Of a stretch of 10,628 nucleotides of DNA, positions 1 through 4,232 are shown in pieces. The stretch lies in contig JAFTMU010000190.1 in assembly GCA_017452215.1 (NCBI GenBank), positions 1-10,628 of the forward strand, in the 5' to 3' direction. Source of the DNA: Clostridia bacterium (GTDB taxonomy: Bacteria > Bacillota > Clostridia > Oscillospirales > CAG-272). The translations under genes and the position numbers were made by a program. Below the pieces are notes generated by a model. It ran no database searches and was not told where the DNA came from. It was given only the letters and a program-made list of their open reading frames with translations. Each line of letters opens with the position of its first letter. The first letter of the stretch is position 1.

Positions 1-234
1 GGATACACGGCGCAGGCGGCAATCGAGGCGATCAAATATTACAACGGTATGGTAGCAGGTGTTTGCTCCATCTTCGCCACAGTGGACGAGTGCGTTGGCT
101 TCCCCGTGCGCTCTATCTTCGATCCCAAGGATTTGGAGGACTATGCAAGCTATCCCTCCCACGAATGTCCCATCTGCAAAAAGGGCGAGCGCATCGACGC
201 CTTGGTTAACAGCTTCGGGTTTTCCAAGCTGTAA
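1..234 (+). CDS. pyrE: Orotate phosphoribosyltransferase, C-terminal part
   Basis: The window opens inside this gene; 77 codons in frame 1 remain before TAA at 232-234. Orotate phosphoribosyltransferase joins orotate to PRPP to make OMP in cytoplasmic pyrimidine synthesis. The visible part begins GYTAQAAIEAIKYYNG, runs through a hydrophobic stretch (VAGVCSIFATVDE) and ends in a segment with HECPICKKGERID followed by LVNSFGFSKL. The closing Cys-rich CPICKKG segment and the LVN-x-(F/Y)G-x-S ending fit the longer clostridial PyrE form as I remember it. The PRPP-binding motif and catalytic residues lie upstream of the window, so the call rests on the C-terminal tail only. A related phosphoribosyltransferase is the main alternative. 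No classical terminator follows; the next gene has its own promoter. Confidence 0.72.
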   Translation, partial: GYTAQAAIEAIKYYNGMVAGVCSIFATVDECVGFPVRSIFDPKDLEDYASYPSHECPICKKGERIDALVNSFGFSKL

Positions 235-270
235 GGAGGCGCAAAAGTGGGAGAAAAAAGCGAAAAATAC

Positions 271-299
271 TTGACTTTTTCTCCCCCATGTGCTAATAT
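271..299 (+). promoter_or_regulatory. Sigma-A-type promoter for the small membrane protein
   Basis: TTGACT (271-276), a 17-bp spacer and TAATAT (294-299); TATAAT at 297-302 overlaps but gives a 20-bp spacer. Transcription would start near 306, leaving a leader of about 60 nt. The -35 box lies inside an imperfect hairpin (GGGAG 249-253 with CTCCC 281-285, plus A-run/T-run pairing). The leader holds a small stem-loop (323-329 with 333-339, loop GAA). Confidence 0.7.
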
Positions 300-365
300 A
301 ATAGTGTAATGCATATCATTACAGCGGATGAAATCTGCTCACAATAAAATCAGGAGGTTTTGACA

Positions 366-608
366 ATGGAAATGCTGCAAAAGCTTTGGCCCACACCCTT
401 TAAGGTAAAGAAGGGAGACGTCGCTTCTCTTTTGATCCAGCTCATCATTTTCTTGGTGGTCTGCGTCGTTATCGGCTTCGCTCTCGGTTTGCTGTGGTGG
501 GTTCCGATCGTAAACATCATCGCAGGCATTCTCGGCGCTTTGCTGGAGTTGTACAGCTTGGTGGGAATCGTTCTCTGCCTGTTGAAATTCTTTGACGTTC
601 TCAAATAA
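366..608 (+). CDS. Small two-helix membrane protein, function unknown
   Basis: An 80-aa protein starting at ATG 366, placed 8 nt after a perfect AGGAGG (352-357); an in-frame TTG at 360 is too close to that site to be the start. The first ~19 residues are charged and basic (KLWPTPFKVKKGD). They are followed by two hydrophobic helices, about residues 21-43 and 47-75, separated by a short turn with WWVP. The tail FFDVLK is short. Small inner-membrane proteins of this layout occur in many clostridia as hypotheticals; I recognise the general look but no assigned function. It has its own promoter and terminator, so it is transcribed alone. There is no signal-peptide cleavage site. It is most likely a membrane-integral structural or stress protein, but nothing in the sequence proves a role. 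Confidence 0.8.
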   Translation: MEMLQKLWPTPFKVKKGDVASLLIQLIIFLVVCVVIGFALGLLWWVPIVNIIAGILGALLELYSLVGIVLCLLKFFDVLK

Positions 609-621
609 TTTACATGAAAAG

Positions 622-657
622 ACGCTTGGCTCGCATTTATGGGTCAAGCGTTTTTTT
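622..657 (+). terminator. Intrinsic terminator of the small membrane protein gene
   Basis: An 11-bp stem (622-632 with 641-651, one G-T pair) built around ACGCTTG/CAAGCGT, loop of 8 nt, followed by a run of Ts from 651 to 657. It sits 14 nt after the stop codon. Confidence 0.88.
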
Positions 658-716
658 GTTTGTGAGAAAAAAAGAAAAAATCTTCATAAATTTCCAAAAA
701 AAATTCAAAAAAGGTA

Positions 717-745
717 TTGCAATTTCAAAAATTGTGTGGTAGAAT
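717..745 (+). promoter_or_regulatory. Sigma-A-type promoter for rpsT
   Basis: TTGCAA (717-722), 17-bp spacer, TAGAAT (740-745). The predicted start near 752 gives a leader of about 85 nt before the rpsT start codon. The upstream 660-716 is strongly A-rich, which could act as an UP element. Confidence 0.75.
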
Positions 746-768
746 ATAGCGGTATATGGATGAAGCAG

Positions 769-816
769 TGCGCACCCTCTCAGGCGCCGCTTTGAAATAT
801 CATTCAGTGTTTCAAA
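769..816 (+). promoter_or_regulatory. Structured rpsT leader (possible autoregulation)
   Basis: The leader carries a perfect 7-bp stem TTTGAAA (791-797) / TTTCAAA (810-816) with a 12-nt loop, ending 7 nt before the GGAGG ribosome binding site. Upstream are the palindromes GTGCGCAC and GGCGCC. S20 synthesis is known to be autoregulated in E. coli; whether this leader does the same here is inference. The stem is A/T-rich and weak. Confidence 0.3.
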
Positions 817-836
817 TTCAAAGGGAGGTGAAAACG

Positions 837-1103
837 ATGCCGAATATCAAATCCGCAAAGAAGAGAGTAAAGGTCATTCAAACCAAGACCCTGCAAAACA
901 AAATGTATCGCAGCGCTCTCAAAACCGAAATGAAGAAGTACGACGCAGCTTTGGCTTCCGGTGATATGGCAGCAGCACAAGCAGCTTACAAGGCAGCCGT
1001 GAAGAAGGTGGATCAGGCAGCCGCTTACGGAATCATCCATAAGAACGCAGCCGCTCACAAGAAGAGCCAATTCACAAAGAAGCTCAACGCACTCAACAAG
1101 TAA
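837..1103 (+). CDS. rpsT: 30S ribosomal protein S20 (bS20)
   Basis: An 88-aa, very basic, Ala/Lys-rich protein beginning MPNIKSAKKRVKV, the usual S20 start, with KTEMKKYDAALASGD and AAAYGIIHKNAAAHKKSQFTKKLNAL later in order. Its length matches the family. S20 binds 16S rRNA early in 30S assembly and is almost entirely helical. ATG 837 follows GGAGGTG (824-830) by 6 nt. The frame is open upstream to 756, but that extension (MDEAVRTLSG...) has no ribosome binding site and does not resemble S20, so it was left out. The gene has its own promoter and terminator and stands alone, as is common for rpsT. Confidence 0.97.
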   Translation: MPNIKSAKKRVKVIQTKTLQNKMYRSALKTEMKKYDAALASGDMAAAQAAYKAAVKKVDQAAAYGIIHKNAAAHKKSQFTKKLNALNK

Positions 1104-1137
1104 TTGTTTTGAACCTAACCCATTCAAGACAAAGAAT

Positions 1138-1174
1138 AAAACAGTACAAAACCTTATGTTTGTACTGTTTTTTT
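1138..1174 (+). terminator. Intrinsic terminator of rpsT
   Basis: A perfect 10-bp stem ACAGTACAAA (1141-1150) / TTTGTACTGT (1159-1168), extended by AAA/TTT at the base, 8-nt loop, then seven Ts to 1174. It lies 37 nt after the stop codon. Confidence 0.9.
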
Positions 1175-1230
1175 CTTTTTCCGAATAACATGAATCAAGT
1201 GTGACGTTTGTATAAACTTTGTAAAGGTCC

Positions 1231-1256
1231 CATGGAAAAACCGTATGTTTTCCGTG
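1231..1256 (+). promoter_or_regulatory. Inverted repeat upstream of the cysK promoter (possible operator)
   Basis: CATGGAAAA (1231-1239) and TTTTCCGTG (1248-1256) form a 9-bp dyad (one G-T if in RNA) with an 8-bp centre. It ends 7 bp before the -35 box of cysK, where an activator or repressor could bind. It does not match a cysteine regulator site that I can name with confidence. Confidence 0.35.
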
Positions 1257-1263
1257 CTTGCGA

Positions 1264-1292
1264 TTGACAAGAAAACGCTTTTGTGTTACAAT
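1264..1292 (+). promoter_or_regulatory. Consensus sigma-A promoter for cysK
   Basis: TTGACA (1264-1269), 17-bp spacer, TACAAT (1287-1292). The predicted start near 1299 leaves only about 24 nt of leader. That leaves no room for a T-box or other riboswitch, so control should act at initiation. Confidence 0.85.
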
Positions 1293-1322
1293 GAGGGCAA
1301 TGATAATCCAAAGGAGAAGACT

Positions 1323-2255
1323 ATGCTGTATAAGAACGTAGCGGAGCTGATCGGCAATACGCCCATGCTGCTTTCCGAGAATTACAACCGAACCTATTGC
1401 TCGGGCGCCGAGCTTTTCTGCAAGCTGGAGTCCTTCAACCCCGCAGGAAGCGTCAAGGACCGTGTGGCGCTTTCGATGCTGGAGGATGCAAGGGAAAAGG
1501 GAATCTTGAAGCCCGGAAGCGTGATCATCGAGCCCACCAGCGGAAACACGGGCATCGGTCTTGCCTCCCTTTGCGCCGCTTGGGGATATCGCTTGATCCT
1601 GACCATGCCCGATAGCATGAGCGTAGAGCGTCGCCGTCTCCTTTCTGCCTACGGCGCCGAGATCGTCCTCACACCGGGCAAGGAGGGAATGCAGGGCGCC
1701 GTGCAAAAGGCAGAAGAATTGGCAAAGGAGATCCCCAATGCGTGGATCCCCTCACAATTTGATAACCCTGCCAATCCTTTGGCGCATTACCGTACCACGG
1801 GACGGGAGATCTGGGAGGAGCTTGGAAAAGCGGTGGATCTGTTTGTCGCAGGCGTGGGAACGGGAGGCACCCTTTCGGGAACGGGCGCATATCTGAAAGA
1901 AAAGAATCCCAATTGCCGCATCGTTGCCGTAGAGCCTGCTGCCTCGCCTCTCTTGTCCGAGGGAAGAGCGGGAGCGCACGGCTTGCAGGGCATCGGCGCC
2001 AACTTCGTTCCCGATAACTTCAACCGTGAGATCGTGGACGAGATCCTGCCCGTCACCGAGGAGGATGCGTATCTCGCCGCCCGCAGATTCGCAACAAGCG
2101 AGGGACTTCTCGTGGGCATCACCTCGGGAGCGGCGCTGCACGCAGCCACCGTTCTTGCTGCAAGAGAGGAGAATCGGGGAAAGCGGATCGCAGTCCTTTT
2201 GCCCGATACGGGAGATCGGTATCTTTCCACCCCTCTGTTCGATACGGGAGATTGA
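1323..2255 (+). CDS. cysK: Cysteine synthase (O-acetylserine sulfhydrylase)
   Basis: A 310-aa PLP enzyme that makes cysteine from O-acetylserine and sulfide in the cytoplasm. Visible family marks in order: IGNTPM (10-15), the PLP-lysine motif NPAGSVKDR with Lys45, the substrate loop EPTSGNTG (70-77), SQFDNPANP (144-152), and the PLP-phosphate loop GVGTGGTLSGTG (177-188). The C-terminal ITSGAA and LLPDTGDRYLST also fit. The length is that of the CysK/CysM family. ATG 1323 follows AGGAGA (1312-1317) by 5 nt; the frame stays open upstream to 1245, but that part overlaps the promoter. It is followed after 2 nt by a membrane protein gene, so the two are co-transcribed. CysM or a cystathionine beta-synthase-like enzyme is an alternative within the same fold. 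Confidence 0.94.
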   Translation: MLYKNVAELIGNTPMLLSENYNRTYCSGAELFCKLESFNPAGSVKDRVALSMLEDAREKGILKPGSVIIEPTSGNTGIGLASLCAAWGYRLILTMPDSMSVERRRLLSAYGAEIVLTPGKEGMQGAVQKAEELAKEIPNAWIPSQFDNPANPLAHYRTTGREIWEELGKAVDLFVAGVGTGGTLSGTGAYLKEKNPNCRIVAVEPAASPLLSEGRAGAHGLQGIGANFVPDNFNREIVDEILPVTEEDAYLAARRFATSEGLLVGITSGAALHAATVLAAREENRGKRIAVLLPDTGDRYLSTPLFDTGD

Positions 2256-2257
2256 AA

Positions 2258-3115
2258 ATGAAAGCGAAAAACAAAAGGCAGAGCAAGGAGAGCCGTCTCG
2301 GGCGCTTCCGAAAGCGTTTTGTGAAAAAGGTCAGAGCCAACAAGCTTTCGTTTTCCGTGTATGTTTTGATGGGAGCGATCACTGTTTCGGTCATTGTCTT
2401 AACGGCAGTGCGCAGACAGTTTGAAAGCACCTTCACGGCGTGCATCTCTTTGATCTTGTTTCTGCTTCCCACGTTCGTGGAGGAAAGCTTCCGCATCAAG
2501 CTCCCCACGGCGTTGGAAATCGTAGCTGTGCTTTTTGTTTTTTGCGCAAACATACTCGGGGAAATCGGAGCGTACTATACCCGCTTCCCGTTTTGGGACG
2601 ATATGCTGCACTATACCAGCGGCTTCATTTTTGCGGCGTTTGGTTTTGCCTTGGTGGATATTTTCAACCGCCATCGGGATTTCGATTTTCACCTGTCACC
2701 CTTGTTTCTCTCCATCGTAGCCCTGTGCTTTTCCGTGACTGTAGGTGCTTTGTGGGAGCTTTTCGAGTTTGGGGCAGACCTCCTTTTACATACAGATATG
2801 CAAAAGGATACCGTCATCACACAGATCTATAGTGCCGAATTGAACCCCAACGGGCAAGCGCCTGTTTCCATTCCCCATATCACCGAGACCGTGATCAAAA
2901 CGGCGGACGGAGCGGTATATACGTTGCAAGGGTATCTTGATATTGGCTTATTCGATTCTATGAAGGATCTGCTTGTCGATCTTGCGGGAGCGCTCTTGTT
3001 CTGTATCATCGGATATTTTTATACGAGCAACTCCGCAAAGGGACGCATCGCCAAGCAGTTTGTTCCCCGTGTTGAGGGGGAGCTTTTCGTCCATGAGGAC
3101 GCAAAGCAGTTATGA
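2258..3115 (+). CDS. DUF2238-like integral membrane protein
   Basis: A 285-aa polytopic membrane protein. A very basic N-terminus (residues 1-30) is followed by helices at about 33-52, 58-75, 86-104, 118-135, 148-167 and 236-255. Conserved-looking polar patches lie next to the helices: FWDDMLHYTSGF (112-123), GALWELFEFGAD (163-174) and FDSMKDLLVDLAGALL (232-247). These Asp/His/Glu patches match what I remember of the DUF2238 (YjdF-like) family, whose biochemical role is not established. A soluble insert at about 175-230 has no recognised motif. ATG 2258 lies 2 nt after the cysK stop, with GGGAG (2246-2250) as ribosome binding site inside cysK, so translation is probably coupled. Nothing ties its function to cysteine synthesis beyond the shared operon. 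Confidence 0.8.
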   Translation: MKAKNKRQSKESRLGRFRKRFVKKVRANKLSFSVYVLMGAITVSVIVLTAVRRQFESTFTACISLILFLLPTFVEESFRIKLPTALEIVAVLFVFCANILGEIGAYYTRFPFWDDMLHYTSGFIFAAFGFALVDIFNRHRDFDFHLSPLFLSIVALCFSVTVGALWELFEFGADLLLHTDMQKDTVITQIYSAELNPNGQAPVSIPHITETVIKTADGAVYTLQGYLDIGLFDSMKDLLVDLAGALLFCIIGYFYTSNSAKGRIAKQFVPRVEGELFVHEDAKQL

Positions 3116-3154
3116 TCGCCTGCGGCACAGCTGAAACAAAGAGGGCGAGCATAT

Positions 3155-3200
3155 AAAAAATCAGCGTGATACTTCATTCGAAATATCACGCTGATTTTTT
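3155..3200 (+). terminator. Strong terminator of the cysK operon
   Basis: A perfect 11-bp stem TCAGCGTGATA (3161-3171) / TATCACGCTGA (3184-3194), extended by AAAAAA/TTTTTT (3155-3160 / 3195-3200), with a 12-nt loop containing TTCGAA. The T-run follows on the plus strand; because of the symmetrical A-run it could also stop transcription from the right. Confidence 0.9.
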
Positions 3201-3239
3201 GTGAAACGAAAACCACGCAGTGCGGTGGTTCAAAAAACT

Positions 3240-3408
3240 TTCGCTACCCGAAGGGAGATTATCAAAAACTTGTAGGGGCGGTTCACGAACCGCCCGCCAA
3301 GACAGGTACGGATTTTTCAAACGGGCGATTCTTGAATCGCCCCTAACAGGGTTTGGTGGCAAGAGAAAGACAACGTTGTACTCTCACAAAGCAATTTTTA
3401 GCCTCTCC
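3240..3408. repeat. Direct repeat copy 1, with palindromic element
   Basis: The first of two ~170-bp copies, with about six substitutions and one 1-bp indel between them. It begins TTCGCTACCCGAAGGGAG. Inside, 3271-3347 carries two hairpins: GGGCGGTTC/GAACCGCCC (3276-3284, 3287-3295) and GGGCGATTC/GAATCGCCC (3323-3331, 3334-3342). The outer ends TGTAGGGGCG and CGCCCCTAACA are inverted to each other, so the ~77-bp unit is one large imperfect palindrome. It looks like a REP- or MITE-type non-coding element. The tail runs into a hairpin with stems TTTTTAGCCTCTCC and GGAGAGGCTAAAAA (about 3396-3428); this has A residues after the stem and is not a terminator. Confidence 0.85.
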
Positions 3409-3446
3409 TTTTGGGAGAGGCTAAAAATACATTCCCCCTACCGTGC

Positions 3447-3614
3447 TTCGCTACCCGAAGGGAGATTATCAAAAACTTGTAGGGACGGTTCACGAACCGC
3501 CCGCCAAGACAGGTACGGATTTTTCAAACGGGCGATTCGTGAATCGCCCCTACAGGGTTTGGTGGTAAGAGAAAGACAACATTGCGCTCTCACAAAGCAA
3601 TTTTTAGCCTCCCC
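3447..3614. repeat. Direct repeat copy 2, with palindromic element
   Basis: The second copy, offset about 207 bp from the first. Its palindromic core (3478-3554) has the clean ends TGTAGGG and CCCTACA. The first hairpin has an A-C mismatch at 3485 (GGGACGG instead of GGGGCGG). The second hairpin keeps its 9-bp arms, with GT rather than TT in the loop. The flanks (ACCCGAAGGGAG on the left, GGTTTGGTGG and AAAGCAATTTTTAGCCT on the right) repeat with the core. So the duplicated unit is larger than the palindrome, which points to a segmental duplication or to a composite element. Confidence 0.85.
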
Positions 3615-3742
3615 CTGTGGGGGAGGTGTCACGGCGTGCCGTGACGGAGAGGGAAATTCCTACATACTTCAACCCTCTCCGCCACAGCTTGCTGTGGCTT
3701 ACACCCTCTCCCATAGGGAGAGGCTAAGTAAAAGTTGCTTTT
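3594..3742. repeat. Composite inverted-repeat element (MITE-like)
   Basis: Two arms of about 55-60 bp in inverted orientation around a spacer at 3653-3671. The left arm has hairpins CCTCCCCC/GGGGGAGG (3608-3615, 3619-3626) and GTCACGGC/GCCGTGAC (3628-3635, 3638-3645), then GGAGAGGG. The right arm mirrors this order: CCCTCTCC, GCCACAGC/GCTGTGGC (3681-3688, 3691-3698), CCTCTCCC/GGGAGAGG (3705-3712, 3716-3723). The outermost AAAGCAATTTTTAGCCT and AGGCTAAGTAAAAGTTGCTTTT are also inverted. The stems are kept while the bases differ between arms. No transposase is present, so any movement would need an enzyme elsewhere. Confidence 0.7.
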
Positions 3743-3745
3743 CAG

Positions 3746-3937
3746 CTACCATGGCGCCGCTTCGCTACCTTCTTTACCTTTCGGATCAAATTCAGGGAAA
3801 CACAACAAAAAGTAGTCGCACTCATCGCAACAACACTCAAAGCCCCGTTCGCCGTTACCAAGACAAACGGCAGGCTTTCCGGGCGTGAGCTCTACACCGA
3901 TAATGTCTATTACTTTTTCCGGAATATCATGATTCAT
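3746..3937 (-). CDS. Small cysteine-rich protein (CCCDEC motif), function unknown
   Basis: A 63-aa acidic protein, MNHDIPEKVIDIIGVELTPG..., with six cysteines: Cys25, then Cys35-37 and Cys40 in GFECCCDEC, and Cys46 in YFLLCFPEF. This spacing suits metal binding or a disulfide knot. It has no signal peptide or membrane helix, so it should be cytoplasmic. ATG 3937 follows a perfect AGGAGGT (3942-3948) by about 4-5 nt. Together with a consensus promoter and a structured leader, this makes it a real gene despite its size. I think similar GVELTPG...CCDEC proteins occur in other clostridia, but I cannot assign a function. The last ~10 residues (KEGSEAAPW) are coded where the sequence GCTTCGCTACC, shared with the neighbouring repeats, begins, so the tail may be repeat-derived. 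Confidence 0.75.
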   Translation of the reverse strand: MNHDIPEKVIDIIGVELTPGKPAVCLGNGERGFECCCDECDYFLLCFPEFDPKGKEGSEAAPW

Positions 3938-3956
3938 ATATACCTCCTATGAGCAT

Positions 3957-3984
3957 AAAAAAGTGCGCCCCAAAAGGGACGCAC
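3957..3984 (-). terminator. Intrinsic terminator inside the leader, ahead of the Cys-rich gene
   Basis: Read on the minus strand: GTGCGTCCC (3984-3976), loop TTTT, GGGGCGCAC (3971-3963), then six Ts (3962-3957); nine pairs including one G-U. It ends 9 nt before the gene's AGGAGGT site, so transcripts must pass it to express the protein. Flanking GAGCAT (3997-3992) and ATGCTC (3956-3951) could also pair. Confidence 0.85.
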
Positions 3985-4113
3985 CGAAAAAATGCTCTCC
4001 CTTAATTGTTGTCACACAAATGCTCCACCAGCGAAGGTATGAGGAAAAGGAGAAAACACTTTTTACCAAAAGTATTTTCCCTTCGCTAGTGAGAACATAT
4101 GCAATTGTGTGAC
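3957..4113 (-). ncRNA. Structured leader RNA, candidate riboswitch or attenuator
   Basis: About 157 nt from the predicted start (4113) to the T-run. The RNA begins directly with stem P1, GTCACACAA (4113-4105) / TTGTGTGAC (4019-4011), 9 perfect pairs. A 6-nt bulge follows, then P2, ATGTTCTCAC (4098-4089) / GTGGAGCAT (4028-4020), with wobbles and one bulge. Next come P3, AGCGAAGG/CCTTCGCT (4087-4080, 4037-4030), and P4, AAAATACTTTT/AAAAGTGTTTT (4078-4068, 4063-4053), with loop GGTA. A 15-nt pyrimidine-rich strand (4052-4038) is left unpaired. Downstream is GGGAGAGCAT, then the terminator. ATGTTCTC of P2 could instead pair with GAGAGCAT (3999-3992), which would break P2: a possible switch. I do not recognise a known class. 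A stand-alone small RNA is the alternative. Confidence 0.65.
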
Positions 4114-4119
4114 GAGTAC

Positions 4120-4148
4120 ATTTTACCACATTTTTTTTGAGTTGTCAA
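4120..4148 (-). promoter_or_regulatory. Consensus sigma-A promoter for the leader RNA and Cys-rich gene
   Basis: On the minus strand: TTGACA (4148-4143), 17-bp spacer containing an A-run, TAAAAT (4125-4120). The predicted start is G at about 4113, exactly the first base of stem P1. This is one of the strongest promoters in the window. Confidence 0.85.
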
Positions 4149-4185
4149 GAAAGCTTGAAAATTTGATCAAAATATTCCTTTCCGC

Positions 4186-4216
4186 AAAAAAAGGACAGAG
4201 AACCAAAATCTCTGCC
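4186..4216 (-). terminator. Terminator of the repressor/ABC operon
   Basis: On the minus strand: GGCAGAGA (4216-4209), 7-nt loop, TCTCTGTCC (4201-4193; 8 pairs with a bulged T), then seven Ts (4192-4186). It lies 16 nt after the stop of the exporter gene. An opposite T-run at 4217-4222 makes it potentially bidirectional. Confidence 0.85.
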
Positions 4217-4232
4217 TTTTTTGTTTATTCAC

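Noticed and set aside
804..1706. A 300-codon open frame on the minus strand
   Set aside because: It spans rpsT, its terminator and the cysK promoter in antisense and has a Cys/Leu/His-rich shadow composition.
3395..3428. Terminator in the tail of repeat copy 1
   Set aside because: The hairpin has Ts before and As after the stem on both strands, so no U-run would follow it in either transcript.
3240..3742. Possible CRISPR array
   Set aside because: Only two long copies, internally palindromic, with no series of short equal repeats and unique spacers and no cas genes.
3220..3888. A 222-codon open frame on the plus strand
   Set aside because: It runs through the repeats, its peptide repeats with them (SLPEGRLSKTCR twice), it has no ribosome binding site, and it overlaps the well-supported minus-strand Cys-rich gene.
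3957..4113. 6S RNA or T-box identity for the structured leader
   Set aside because: 6S has a large central bubble and is usually 180-200 nt; here bulges are small and one-sided. No T-box (TGGNACCGCG-like) sequence is present. A covariance search would settle it.
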